Shown here: positions 48,681 through 61,779 of the stretch, in pieces
Position numbering within the stretch: the first letter of the stretch is position 1
Layout of the letters: every line of letters starts with the position of its first letter
Source: Hymenochaete sp. R1
Lineage: Eukaryota > Basidiomycota > Agaricomycetes > Hymenochaetales > Hymenochaetaceae
DNA: 64,000 nt
Assembly: GCA_019400425.1 (NCBI GenBank)
Contig: JAFREE010000126.1
Location: 1 to 64,000 of the forward strand
Reading direction: 5' to 3'
Program-made: the position numbers and the translations under genes
The notes under the pieces: model-generated
Told to the model about the DNA's origin: nothing
The model's input: only the letters and a program-made list of their open reading frames with translations
Databases searched by the model: none

Positions 48681-49286
48681 CTGTACTGCACCGAACTCAT
48701 GAAACACCCTTACCCTGCGTTACACCCTGCAACGCACTTAGTTACTCGAAACAGGGAGGGTATTTCGCGTTACATGTGGTCGGGGTTGTTACAGTACTGG
48801 GAGCTGGCCGAGGGTGGCCGGTCTTTTGCGTTCTCGATCGTCGCATAAGCCCAAATTAATGTATTTAATGTCCAAAAAGAGGTTGTAGAGATGAGGAGAA
48901 ATTGATATGGGCGGTATTGAGCTCACATATGCTTGACTTCAGGTACGAAAGGCTTGCAACGAACCACTATAAAATCGTCATGCTGTATTAGTTTTGAGGA
49001 ATTGGAATCAAAAGTACGATAGTGGAATTGCTTGTGAAACTAAAGATTCAGTGGTAGAGGAAGAGCTTAGAGCGCAAAGAGGAACAACTTGAGTCAATCG
49101 GATGGTAGCTTAGAATTTGATTCGGAATAGACCTTTTTTGCCTCTATACATAGGAATTTTTGGGGGCGTTACACCTTGTCCAACCCCTTGAAACAGCCTT
49201 CCGGTTACGCGTTACTGTTTCCTAAATATGAAACACTTTTGAAGGTGCGTTACGCGTTACGGTTTCATGAGTTCGGTGCAGTACAG
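48681..49286. mobile_element. MITE-like element, 25-bp perfect TIRs, TA flanks
   Basis: CTGTACTGCACCGAACTCAT plus gaaac at 48681-48705 is repeated exactly as reverse complement at 49262-49286. TA lies immediately outside on both sides (48679-48680 and 49287-49288), suggesting a TA target duplication as in Tc1/mariner-type elements. The 606-bp interior has no transposase. Near both ends it contains gcgttac/cgttacgcgttac words related to those beside the hAT gene. It lies between the 5' ends of the JmjC gene and the 3' end of the NTPase gene. Confidence 0.82.
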
Positions 49287-49299
49287 TAGGTCGCGTCAT

Positions 49300-50388
49300 G
49301 CAGCGCATTCAAGTTGGCTTCGGCGCATTCAAGACAAAACGGTAGATTACCGCGCGACACATGCCGGCGCGTCGCACGCACAAGGCGCATGGTTGAAGGT
49401 ACGGCCATTCTCGTTCTCCCTTAAAATATACGCTGTAACTACGTACCGATAGTATTTATATTCCTAAAGTACGCCCCAACTGCATTCGCATTTTAACCTA
49501 TAGACGGATGGATGTATACCAACCCGTTGGCCTATTCAGAAAGTCTGCATGTCAGTGACCCCTCCGCATGCGTATTTTGATTTAGTCTACTCTGAGGAGG
49601 CGTTTTTTTCTGCCTCAGCTATCTACCAATATACGAAAACTTCACTTCAACGGTTAACCGTCTGCTGAGCTATTTAGGAACTCACGATAGTAGTTAAGGT
49701 AAACCCACAATGCCCATTGATCCTACTACCATCCAAATTGAACCACCTATATTTCGGCTTCCGAAACGTTTCGCATGTAACAGCCTTAACGACGCAACTA
49801 GTGTCTTGGAAGAAGACAATACAGATTCCTTTGGGCTGTAGGACATATGTGTGCAGTGAAAAGACGTAGTTTGGCCCATAGCCGGAGCGTAAAATAAAAT
49901 GTAGTTGCGACAGGTCTTACGCTTTAACCATATTGTGTGTGCTTCGAAATCTTAGCTAACGAGGAATCCTGTCGCTTTTCTAACATACAAATACGCGCCC
50001 ATCAAAAGAAAGCGGTATCGGTAGCTGCGGCTGAGCTACGGGGGTCCGATGGCCCATGCATGTGCTCCCTTATTGACAACGAGGTGTCTTTATGGTGGTC
50101 GTGGAGTTGCACAAATTCTTTTTCTACGTTACCCACGCACGGCCTTCTTAAAAAAATTATGCTTGGTAAAAGAGGAGAACGAGACAGAAACAAGTTTGCT
50201 TTAGTGTCCGAATCAAAGCGAAGTCTAATTCCTTCCGTAATAAATTAAAGTTTGTCTTGTTCCTAGTATAACAAGTTAAAATGGCAGTATGAAAGCGATT
50301 GAACGAAGGGGAGAAGCATGCTACACAAACGTAGAATGAGCTATTGTGTATACGCCACGCATGAGTACGACGAGACACCGCGCCTTCC
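49300..50388. other. Intergenic, no gene seen
   Basis: About 1.1 kb with only short open frames on both strands. The last part is the 3' flank of the NTPase gene. I see no promoter, RNA gene or repeat that I can support. Confidence 0.5.
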
Positions 50389-53300
50389 CTAACGTCCAAG
50401 CCTGAGAGGAGGAACGTTCGGATTCTCGATCTTGAACGTTTGGACTATGAAGTCATTCCCCTCTCTCACCAGATTGTGCACCAAACCCAAATTTTGATGG
50501 GATTCGTGAAGGGGGCTGCTTTCGAGATACGGAAGTTGTCGAGCAACTGTCTGAAGCGTCGTGTCCGATTGGTCTGGGTGATTAGCGTATAACTCATCGA
50601 GCCCAAGAATATGGTTCAGTTCACTTTCGTCGGCTTCGCTCTTGATGACCGCATATGCATTTCTTTTGCATCCATAGACAAATATCTCGAACTGGGTGGG
50701 TTTCGTAAGATGCTCTGCTTTAAGTTCTTCTTCTGCAACCTCGATGTCAGACCTGGTAGCGCATCCGACGTACGATAAGTTGAAGTCGGAAGAGGTTATT
50801 TCATTTTGCGGGAAATGCGCGCCGTCACTAGTGTGGGTGCTGGGGTTAGCGGCTGCCCTGCTATCTTCGATTCTCGCGCCTTCGCTACTCGCTGGAGAAG
50901 TTGCTTGTCGCTTTCGTGGGGGTTTTTCTGAGCCTGTTTTATTATCTGACTTGCGAGACTTTGCGCGCCGGTTTCGTGCTGCTAATTCACCGCTGCGACA
51001 TTTTATCCTGCTTGCACAGCGCGTTCGTACTTGGCCTGCGACTTGGTCTTCTTTGGGAGGGACTCCCAACTCCATAGTTATCGTGATGAACGATCGTGGT
51101 CGTTTGAAGTAGTTGTATGTGGAACTCTTCGATTCTTTTTTGGAGATGTTCGGGTAGTTTGGAATATCGGCTCCGCGCGGAAACTTCGTTGGATCGACTG
51201 CCAACTTGTTTAAAGTGCTTGGGGTGAGGCACCGTTTCACCTGAACGAATATTACGGTCATATTGTCAGGGGACAGCGGTTTATTGAAGTCCAGAAGTAC
51301 GGGTATCGCGAAATCGATAAAAGGAAAGCCAACTCTGCACATTATCCCCGCCTGTCGTGTAAAACATGAGAAGGAAGCCGTGACGTCCATGTTCGTATGG
51401 GATCCCCATCTACCGAAGTGCGTAAAATTGACTACAGAGTTTTTGAACACTTCGCTAAAGGGCCTTCCATCGCAACCTTCCGTCGCCAAAATGAGATTTA
51501 CGACGTCCTCCGCGAAGAGCTCCTGAAGGAATGTAACCAAGCGTACGTGTTTGCTGAATATTTCTGGATGGTTGCCACCGTTTTCTACAATGACAGCTCT
51601 GTCCCTTGCATTTATCAGGAGCAAGCGTGCGGCTACCTCCCCTACCTCGCCTTGTGAAACGAGGTCCTTCCGTACGGCGGCTCCCGCGATGTAGAAAGCT
51701 GGATCAATGCCACGTACGCGCTGCTCGCGCCATTTATTTAATAGCCTGGCAGAGGCTTCAGCGAGTATAGGCTCCGAAGGGTAGGACGAGCGCATGTAAG
51801 CTCGTGATTTCACAATGGAATGTGCGATACGCATATGGGACGAAACAAGATCTTGTTCATAGCCTAGCGCTGAAAGACAACCTACTTCGAAACGGAACTG
51901 CAGCCTTACGTCGAGCACTGCAATCAGACAGATGACTCTATCGATGTGGTCCCAAAGAACGGAGAGGTTGGGAAGGTAGGATAATTTTTGCTCTGCGAGT
52001 AAGATCATTTCCTCTAGCGTTGATTTACGATCCCCCCTGTTTCCGTTAAGCAACTCCTCTTTAGATTTATGACCTGGAACCTCGTTCAAGTAGTCCAGCA
52101 TATATTGCATTTCTGAAGACTCGAAGCTGGCCCATCTGTAAGGCAGTGTTAGAATATAAAGATGGTACAAGAAAAACTGCATCACGTACAACGGCCTTCC
52201 ACGCATTGCCATTACGATCGGATCGTGAAGCATGTCCAAGTCCATTCGATCCATCCTGATACCTTGAATGCAGTCGAATGGCGTCTCAGTGATAGGCGGA
52301 ATCAACTCGGGCGTTGCTTCGGCCCGTCGCAAGGAGCGAGCAAGGTATGAACTCGGAGCTAGTTCCGCCATGTCGGACTGCGTCGAAAGGAGGATGAAGC
52401 ACGCTGGATATTTGCGCAGCTCATTCATAGCTTCAATGAGATAGTCGAGCTTGGTTTTATCCGTTGGAAATCTGCCGGCTCTTTCATCCTTTCCCTTCCT
52501 TCGCTCAAAGAGAGCGTGTACTTCATCAAATGAGACCAGTATCCTCACCTCTGCGCTATCTGTCGTTATGCCAGTAACCCCAGTAAACTTGTGGACCAAA
52601 TTCGTGAGAGCGCTTAGTTCCCCCGCTGCCCGTGCTGCATAATATCCTTTCCCAAGGAAGTTAGTCTAGATGAAAACATGGCAGGGTGAGAGTTTCGTTA
52701 AGAGATGTGCATACGTTCGATCACTCACCGGGCTACGAATTCTCGTATCACTGTAAAGGTCACTGCGTCTAGTGCCCCTTTCCTTGTTCACTCCGTCTGA
52801 GGCGCTCCCCAAATATTCTGTCCAAGTTTTAGCCAGTTTTACCGCGCCTGCGTAAGGAACAACTTGTTGAAGACATTGCGGATTCATCAGCTCCATCCGC
52901 ACTTCGAGGAATATGCTCGTGAGAATATTCAGGTAGTATTCTGTTAACCTTTCAGGCGGAACGTCAGAAGCCAGAAAAAGTTTACGGAGATGCGGGTCGG
53001 GTAATGGATATGCAGAACCTGACGCCCTTTCAGTTACGAATTCTAATAAAAGGGCAGGCTTACTCACCGTTGCTGGACTCTTCTTCTGATCTCAAGTTGA
53101 TAGGAATACAAAACACCCGCTTTCCCATCTCATGCACGAGTCGTGACTTGCCACTCCCGGAGCTTTGGAGTATAGCGACGTGGTTTGTGTAGTTCTGGCT
53201 ATGATTATTGGCCACCGCGGCTCTCCGAGCGCAATTGAGTCGTTCTATCGCGTGTACATGGTAATCGCCATAGTATTTAGCAGTCCATGCCTTTTCGATG

Positions 53301-53872
53301 TCTTCCAACAAAGTCAGCTTCCCGTGCTAGCGCTTAAACAACCTTTTTCTTACTTTCTGGTGATAGATCTCTCAGGAAAGGTTAAATGGGTAAGATGTAA
53401 TAGGAACTCACGACGTATGTTATACTTTCCTGATGGCGACGCTGATCTAAGACAACTTTTCTTAATGAACTCAGCTACGAAATCGTTAGTAATTCTTCTT
53501 AGGACCTTTGTAACGACACTCACAGATTTGAAGAATCTTTATCACGGATTCCTTCTTGAGCTCCATGTTTTCTACATCCAGAAGCGACTTTGCTTCGAGA
53601 ATCTTGTCTTTGAGGTGCTGTTCGATTTTGCTCAAGTCGGTTTCGTACTGGCCGCCGTTATCGTTGGCTGCTTGAAGAACCGCTCGAAATTCGGAGACTA
53701 TACCCAATCCACATACGCTCTTGAAGGCAGCCCGGCACGGCTCTATGACGTTGACGTCGACCGTATGGGTTGCATCGAAGGCAATGTGGTTATCCGTATC
53801 GTTTCTTACCCTCATATCTACGTCCCTAACCTCCTCAATCCGCGTACTCGATCGCGATGAGAAGTCCGTCAA
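50389..53872 (-). CDS. Crinkler-type P-loop NTPase with nuclease-like domain
   Basis: Supported minus-strand exons are 53326-53068, 53018-52729 and 52665-50389 (759 codons including the stop), joined by canonical introns of 49 and 63 nt. The first holds YYGDYHVHAIERLNCARRA and a Walker A loop, LQSSGSGKSRLVHEMG; the last begins with Walker B, ILVSFDEVH. Further on, GFPFIDFAIPVLLD and VIFVQVKR fit a PD-(D/E)XK restriction-endonuclease-like core, followed by a basic, Ser-rich C-terminus. This NTPase plus nuclease order is known from fungal and oomycete Crinkler (CRN) proteins. An upstream exon candidate (53872-53524, with DLSKIEQHLKDKILEAKSLL) is coding-like, but its joins are unresolved. A further frame at 54265-54026 could be still more N-terminal. 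I saw no LxLFLAK-type header, so delivery as an effector is not shown. Confidence 0.72.
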
Positions 53873-54265
53873 ATCGGAAGGCTTCCGTGGACGCGGGTTG
53901 CTGTAAGTGAGACGGAGGTGGTGGATTGAAGTTGATAGTTGCTAACCTCTGTGCCTCCCATCTTCAACCCATGTCAGTTGGGTGTTCAAGAGTGCGTTAT
54001 GGTCAGTAGAGGGGCTAGATAAAAGTCAATGTTGGGTACGGACCTCAACCCCTTCCATTTCCTCCCACGAATGGGAACCTTCAAAATATGAACAGACCTC
54101 CTCATCGACACATGCTTCGAGCTCGATCAAGTCCTTAGCTCGAGTTTCTGTACGGGGATGCTTTTTAAGTAATGTCGATAGCTCGTGCAAAAGGGGATTA
54201 TTTACCTTCGATGCTGGAATCCCTGCTTCGGGAAAAAGCAACGACACGCTCAAGGAGTACAGCAT

Positions 54266-57200
54266 GTTTATGAACGACCCCCATAAATATGTCTTTGAAC
54301 ATGGTTGAAACGTGCTTTCGTTCTTGTATATCTATAGAGAAGTTCAGTCGAGCCGTTGCTCGTAACGGGCAATGGTTGAAATGGTATGGTAGGTGAATTA
54401 CCCATGTTCGCCCGCAAGGCCGCCCTCTAATTTGAATGCTGACTTGATGTGCGCAATCTCTCGTTAACTCTGAGAGTGTGCAAATTGAATGATATAAGGA
54501 GCAGTAGCAGCGGCAGTTCCGTTTGAAGTTTGAAGGGGAGGATGTCTGCATACGAGCAGCATGCGCGCCTGCCTGTGACTGGCCTTCGAGTTGGGTCGTT
54601 CACGACGACCGCCCGCCCGCGCGGATGCCGGATCGGATCATCTGAGAATCTGAGGTATATCACGTGTGTCGTTACGCCGTACATTTATACAAGCCTAGCG
54701 TGCTTTTTCTCCTCCTCACCTCCCACCACCGCGGCCATGCTTTCATCTCATCCTTCAGCGCGCAGTGCACGGCGGTGTCCCATCCTTGGCAGCCCCGTAG
54801 GCAGCTGTGACCTGCTTAGTGCACTGCGTAAAACTCAGCCACACACCTCCTTGCCTAAACACGCATTCCAACGCCCATCCCGGTCGTCTTTTTTTTTCAT
54901 CCCCCTTCACCTCTTTGCATATTGAACGTGGTCTGAAAGCGAGCGAGTGGCGCTCACCTTTACCTTCTCTTTGCCCATTCCCTATTTGACTGGGCGTAGC
55001 CTTCAGCATCTGCCGCTGTGCGTGCCGTTTGCTGATATTAGCAGACTGCGCTTCGGCAACCTCACCATCGGTAAGCGCCGCCTTTTCTTACCACGCATTG
55101 CCTTACTCACAGCGTTCTTAATTAATCCAGCTATAATAGGTATACATCAATTGCATTTCTGCAGTGAGCAGACCGCGCGGAATCCCGGCTCCGGAGGTCG
55201 AGGTTTGCTACGCCGTTCAACCCCCCCTCCTGTCGCTAGGATCGTAGCTGCTGCTGTTGCTCAAACTGGGGGTATCTTATTTGGTGCGGTTTATAGCTAG
55301 CCTAGTCGCGCGCTTCTCAGCCGCATTAGTGGAAGCGCAACGGGTGCCTGTTGGTTCGTAACTACTCGTTTATCTATGGTGCGCCTTTCAGGTTCTCGTT
55401 TCGAGTGTGCCATCTTGACTCTAACTATCCATTTAGTTTTGCAAAATGGCCCAAAGCTTGTACAGCTACGGGCGCAGTCGTCCCCACCGTGTGGTGGGAC
55501 TCTCGGGAATGGGGATATTCACTTAAGGCAACCTTTTATGTTTTTTCTTCAGGCTATTATGGTTTTTGTGGAGGTTCGAGTCCAAGTTTGCTGCACGACA
55601 TTTTTACCTACTGATCCTTCGTCCTTAGAGCTACTCTTATAATTTTTCCCCTTTGTATGGCAAGGGTGGGCGTAGCTTCGTTGCTTTTGACAGCAATGAA
55701 CGCAAAGTTGGCAGCAACTTCGATACCACCCTTTCCCTCAACTCTTCGCTTCCAACACCCGCTCCCGCCGCACTCAGATTTCTGCCCCTCCACCTCGTCA
55801 TTCTGCTAAAGCAGTACGACCCAAAGGCTCAGCATCGAAAAAAAAAAACTTTCGCTCGAGCAAGGCTTGGGTACGATCGAGGAGCTTGGCTAAAACCCTT
55901 CGACCTTCCATTGATGGCTTGCAGCTCATTCCCTTTAAAGCAGTCTTGGCGCACAGTTTATCGCCGCTCGTCAAATTAGATCTGGAGCAGGTAGCCCCCA
56001 TATGCTGGTCGCATTGACCTGCCCTTAGGCGGTACTTTGGTGGACGATCGCGGCAGCTTTCATGACTTCCGTGTTTACGGTGTAAAGCATGCGGCGGCTG
56101 GTAGCAGCTCGCTTTCTACTTGGTCTTGAAAAGGTTCATTTCTTCAGGCAAGCAAATGCGCCCGCTTCCCGGACTATTTCAGGATCAGTGGAAAGCTTGG
56201 GTAGGATTGGCGAATAGGCGTGTGTGAGGGGCGGCGGTCGAAGGTCACGACTTACATCGGACTCGGCAGGTCAGGTTAGCAACCTTTGGGTATTACATCT
56301 CCTGCTTTAGCTCACCCTATTGAAGGGACCTATAAATAGCTACCCCCAAGCGGAGAATATCGGTCGTCTTCGAGAGGCACGTTCCTACAGCAGTGCACTC
56401 TCATTCTTTTTATTCAGCCTCCCTTTTCAATGTACGACACTGCCATTGCTCCCTTTGTTTTGATTTAGCTTTCTTACATTTTTTTTTCAAACAGAAAGCA
56501 AGTCGAAGTCTTCTACCGATCCCATATCGCCCCCCATTTAGTTCTGCTCAGGCTTAAATTTTCAGTGCTATTCGGATCACCTTCGATCCTGAATACGGCT
56601 GCTTTCCAGGTTCAGACTTTTTTTTGACTCAACTTCCCCTATGAATGCGCATCTGCATTCTATGACTCCCACTCCAAGCTGCTGTTGCATGCGGGCTCTT
56701 TGCCGGCGGCGCCGCGGTTCACACCTGCTTCGCCATCTAGTGTCGCATAGATGTCTAAGTAACTCGAAAAGTTGGACAGCACAACGATGGCAGAGGAGGG
56801 ATGTCCATAAAAATAGGCTTAAGGACAAAGGTCGTGGCATGCTTCTTCTCGCGCAGAGCGCCTTGTCGTGGCAAGTATGGCGCGCACGTTGGACAAAATA
56901 TTCTCGCATTCGATACACGTTTCTAGACACCCATATTCGCAATTTTAGACTCAATAGCAGTCGCAGGGCAAGCGTGCAGCCGACCTCAGCACTTCGTTGG
57001 CGACAGTGCTTTCCATGAGAGGACTGCGGGATTTCTCTACCATTGCCATAAGCCGCAGGATTTACCGACCATCAGACTTCGTGCTGTATAATTCTCCAAC
57101 TGGATGCCGAGCAAATTCTGCAGCAGCAAAATACTGCCGGAGTCCAGGACAGCTCGCACCCATTGGTAGTAACTGTGTTCCTGCAGCTGTAGCACCAACT

Positions 57201-60046
57201 AATGGCCGACAGTTGCTATTGATGGGGCTCGTCTCCCAATAAAGCAGCAGCATGTGGAACTCGGATTTGATGTTCACCGACATCACTGGTCTTTCATGTG
57301 CCCGCGTCTTTCCTCGCTGGGACGTCTGCTGATCGATTTTAGGGATGCATGCGTATCGGAGCCGACGAGCTGGTGTGGAAAGCGGCAGGGCGTAGTGCGC
57401 CTTTGCTTAGTGGAATGCTTTGGGCGTCTTCAGCGATGGCGCTCCGGTTGAGTGCGTTAGTTTGTTTGAGTATTGGCGCATCGTGCTGACTTGTGATCTG
57501 CCTACTGTTCTGTTGGCTTAGCTTGGAAAGGCGTGACTGGCGAACCTCAATGCCCAACCCCCTCCCCAAATGGCCTTCTACCTCGCCATCCTACCACCCT
57601 TCACCCTTTCTGTAAACTGCCTCTTGCGCTCCCGTACTGCTCCAAGTACTTCGTCCCAGGCCAAAAATTACTTCAGCGCCTCTTCGTCACCATTGGAGTT
57701 TACAGTAGGGGAAAACTCAAACGAAAAGCTCGTTGGGCGTCAGAATGAAAGCTCTGCCGTAGGTATGAGATAACCGAGCTCCTTTGTTCGCATCATTCTT
57801 AGTGTAAGTTCTGTAGTTCATAAAGATTTACCAGCCACTAACTGCAGACCCATCTGCTCCCTTTAGGTTTTCCCGCGTTGGAGAAATTACAGGGCATGTT
57901 CGCTATCTTTTTTCAATGCCTTGTCTGTCGATCGCCTCTACCCTGTCCGTGGGGTCGAGCGTCGTTGCAACGCCGGCTTTACCTCTCGCCCTTTTTGTGT
58001 CGGCAGGATTCTTTGCACATCCTTGTTAGTCCGGCGTTTTGTTCACCTTTCCTCGCGGTTCCATCTTGGTTAGATGGCGCTTGTGAATGCATGTGCCCGA
58101 ATCTCATCGCAAATGGGGCTTCGTCATTGCTTTAGGTACTTGATGTATATTTGACATGAGAATTGGAGTCCCATTTGCCTTCAGCGCCATTCTTGCTCCC
58201 TTTATTGAGTAACGACTTCGTCCGTGAAATGGATGTGCAGTGCCTTAAAATATTTATTAAGGTTTCGTCTTTTTTTCATCGTATACGCTACCTGCCTTGC
58301 ACCCTTTCCCTTACGAAATGTGTTCAAAATCAAATAAGCATCAAAAAATCGTTATCAAGTTGTGCGCTGTGAAAGAAAAAGTTTGTAGGCTGATATCGTT
58401 GAAGAAAGGGACGTCTATAAAAAACTGTGCTTCTGTTCGAGAAGATCCGAAGCCTATACTACAGTATGGGCGGTAGAGTCTTCCGTATGAACAAGCGCTC
58501 TTTCATACTCCGCAACCCCCAGTCCACTGCTCTACAAGAAGGGCGACTCGGAGACACCACCCAAACTTTCGCGCCATAGTAGTACTAGAAAGATTCTTTG
58601 CTAGCTGCGACGCGCCCTGTATGCAAAAAAATAAACAAGATAAATATGGGGTGTGGCAATTTGTAAGTCCATTCGTGCTCGCTAGTTTTGAGAAATGAAC
58701 TCAGGCTTCCTCACTCAACAGCCATTCAATACCGCATGTATCCTCTTTCGCTGCTTCGCCCTCTCCCGCTCTTGATCTATAAAATTGCATTTTGACTACT
58801 CCGTCTTTAATCGTGTAAGTACGGACTTTGCTTAACGTAGCCGGTGCAGGGTTGTCGTCGGAATGCAACGCGCCATCCTACTAGTATAGTATTCTATTAC
58901 TCGCTCTGGAAGTTGGTTGGTTTTCTCCTCCTATATCTTCTCTTTGAGCTAGCGCGCCTCATACTGAACATGCACGGAGTCTCCACGGCTGAGAGCTTCT
59001 TTGGGATGGCTTCTAGTAGCCTTGACTTATTCTGTATCAGATTGTCAATTCAGCACGCGAAGATAAAAATGGCGCAGCAGAATCATACCTTGGCACCTTC
59101 CGTGGACCATGGGCATCCAGCGTGTGCTCAGTGGTGTCTACGCATTCACTTTGATGGTATACTGGCTATACAAGCTCAGACGCTCGGCTCCACTGGCGTA
59201 ATCTGAGGATTTCTGCAGTATTGATTGCCAGACACCACCCTATCGCCCCGTGTGACTTCAATGCGCATCTGATTTTCTTACACTAGGGATATTCATTCTG
59301 GCTTTCAGTTCCCTAGATTAAACAATATAAACTTTCAATAAAATTTTACTTCAAGTTGGTTGTCGAGTCCAGCAAGCAGGTTCCGCGCTGGTGCAGGGGA
59401 GATTTTGGGTTGTCATGTGACCTTTGTATTACCTTTGGGGCTAATTGAGTAACTCAGAGCGTCGTTCCTACCATGCGCTAACCATGACTAGTACCTTGGC
59501 TGCTACGTTTTCTGTATAAAATGTAGATGTGCCCCCAATTTTTGTTCAAGTTCGGACATGCCAACTATAGCTTTCACTTTCGGCATAAATAGTATCTTAT
59601 GTGTGATTCATAAATCTGAATTAACTTCTGCCCTACGGTGCATCGTTGGTGAACTTGGTAACATCCACCACTTAAGCTACCTTTATACGTTAGCATAGTT
59701 TGTTCACAGTATCAACCGTACGCGATAGTTCTCCATTGTTAAATCATTTTCTACTTTACTTTATCTGACTTTTCTCATCTTATCCAACTTCTCGTTTGCT
59801 CACGAACTTGCTGGCTTCAGTCTCATTACCAGCCGTTCAAAATTTGTACGGTTATTATTCTCCTATACTCATTCTTTCGGATCATTGTACTCAAAATCTC
59901 GACATGTACTTAGTGTAAGCGGAGCTTGGGGATCTCACCGTTAATCCACACAGTTCTTCTGCGAAGAGCCCGCCTTGTATTGTGAGTTTCTCTTTTATTG
60001 ATTTGGGTTTTGATTTGTGGTTTATTACCTTAGTTCAATAGCAGAA
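54266..60046. other. Gene-poor stretch with one TATA-like site
   Basis: About 5.8 kb rich in pyrimidine tracts (polyT at about 54888, 56480 and 58269) and short frames. A tataaatagc at 56330-56339 is a good TATA-box match, but no coding frame starts convincingly downstream. The longest frames are plus 55351-55614, overlapping 56577-57018 frames on both strands, and plus 58844-59206 (120 codons, MQGCRRNATRHPTS). None is recognised. A non-coding transcript is possible but unsupported. Confidence 0.4.
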
Positions 60047-60585
60047 ATGGTCAAAATTCCCATTGTCACTTTCGAATGTATAGGCCGTGATCGGCTCGCG
60101 AATTCAGCGTGGAAATCCGAGGTCGAACGGGTAGTGCATATGATGCACGAGCGCCTTGTGGCGGCTCAGCCTCGCGTCTTCGGTGGGGTCGACATCTGGG
60201 TTGTCGTGTAAGTCATCTATTTTGTCTATTGCACTTACCAACAACTTCTTCTAGAGGAATTAGTCATGGAAACGACAACGATGATCGTGTGCATTACACA
60301 CTCAAGGCGTTCAACAGCACCTTACATGGCCTCAAACAAGTTGCTGCAGCGCACTTGTATGCCGATGTGCTTGAGGATCCCGTAGTGTTGCTTGTAAGTG
60401 AAATTTACCAAATCTTCATATCTATCGGTGTTGATTGTTTTCAGAAAAACGACCAGAACAACTCGACAGTCAACATTTTCGGATGGGGCAATGGCGTGTT
60501 TCGCAGGATTGTTGGGCTTGAGCTCCCCAACGTCGTCGATTCATACATTCTCCCGAGTTACCTGACTTCTATGTATTCTGCTTGA
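60047..60585 (+). CDS. Small three-exon gene, 146 aa, unknown function
   Basis: Exons are 60047-60207, 60255-60393 and 60445-60585. Both introns (47 and 51 nt) have GTAAGT donors and TAG/CAG acceptors after pyrimidine-rich tracts, and the joined frame runs from MVKIPIVTFECIGRDR through GISHGNDNDDRVHYTLKAFN to a TGA after LTSMYSA. It has no signal peptide or membrane segment that I can see and contains no recognised domain. The clean splice sites and lack of damage suggest a working gene, unlike most frames nearby. It could be a basidiomycete lineage-specific protein. Confidence 0.6.
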
Positions 60586-61253
60586 ATCTGCTTCTCTCTT
60601 TTATTTTTGTTGTTTGCTTCGATTGTTGTTCGCCTCAAATATGTCTGCTTTGAATTAGATGTACGTGATTGAGCGAATCATAACCTGTTGTGTTTCTCTT
60701 TAAGAAAAGTCACCCTAATTGATGGATCGAAAAGCACAGTTATTTATACATTGCCTCATTCATTAAAATGGACCTAGCGGAAGATGTTTTCTGGGTGTTG
60801 TAAGTGGAACGTGCTGTGTCTAAGGGAAAGTTCTGAAAACACCGATTAGCATTCATCGATGATGTACAAAACAAGCATGTGGTCTACCATCATCGACCTA
60901 CGTGAATGACCCTTGGGCCAAGCACCTCGAGGCGCAACTTTCGTCTTACCCCAAATCAACTCCCCAAACCAACTACGGCGCTCCCGTGAGTGCCGTTCGC
61001 GATGGCATTGGGGGCGTATGATTGTTTCGGACCGCCCGGAATGGTTGTTCCTTCGTACTATTGCCACTGGGGGCCGGAATGACTTTCCTCTAATGATTGG
61101 GCGATCAGGTTTACAGAGTGCGTTGTGAGAAGAGTTTGCACGGAGAATAAGACTCATTTGTTCATTCAAGTACGGGATGATGACTCACATTAAACCGGTT
61201 CTCGCGTCTTCCCTTTGTAGTTACCGTAAACCTCGCTTCGTTATGGCGCCGAA

Positions 61254-61526
61254 ATGGCGATACTGTACAGATACGAATTAGGCAGAATTGCGTTGATAAA
61301 TAACATTCGTAAAATCAAGTCTACGCAAGCTGATGAAGAAGTAGTTCAGTGCGATATTCAGAGCGGATTAAAGCTGATACGCACTACTCCTTGCACTCTG
61401 CTTCGAGTCACTGAGGCACCCGAGGAGCGTCTTCACATACAAATACACCCAGTAGAACCGCCTATGTCGTGTTTCGCTGTAACCTTTCCCGATCGCGTCC
61501 CTCGTATATTGGTACGTTTACAATGA
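61254..61526 (+). CDS. Possible hypothetical protein, 90 aa
   Basis: A single open frame from ATG 61254 (MAILYRYELGRIALINN) to TGA 61524-61526, with balanced composition (IRTTPCTLLRVTEAPEERLH). No domain is recognised. Another plus-strand frame (61558-61770) follows 30 bp later with HCCRCESDGLYEQHH, and might be part of the same gene, but I could not find a supported splice join. Confidence 0.3.
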   Translation: MAILYRYELGRIALINNIRKIKSTQADEEVVQCDIQSGLKLIRTTPCTLLRVTEAPEERLHIQIHPVEPPMSCFAVTFPDRVPRILVRLQ

Positions 61527-61779
61527 TCCTTGAGTCACCGTCTGTGCGACTGCATGGATGGCGTTCGGGTTTAATGAAGATCCCATCACTTCCGTTCCTA
61601 ATCTGACAGCACCAGCTCCATTCCGACTTGGTGTATCAGACTCAAGCTCATTATCGTCCCCATTCACCGAGAACATGCATTGTTGTCGATGTGAGTCGGA
61701 TGGCTTGTACGAGCAACACCATGTTACGTTGTCTCGGTCGGAGAGAAGCAACATAACTGGGCGAGATTGACAGTCGTCT

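Noticed and set aside
50696..51112. 138-codon plus-strand frame
   Set aside because: Antisense to the C-terminal exon of the NTPase gene; no domain.
54026..54265. Minus-strand frame as first exon of the NTPase gene
   Set aside because: Coding-like, but no canonical donor/acceptor pair joins it in phase to 53872-53524, so it was not included in the model.
55560..55600. ggttcgagtcc, a tRNA B-box-like word
   Set aside because: No A-box, acceptor stem or cloverleaf could be formed around it.
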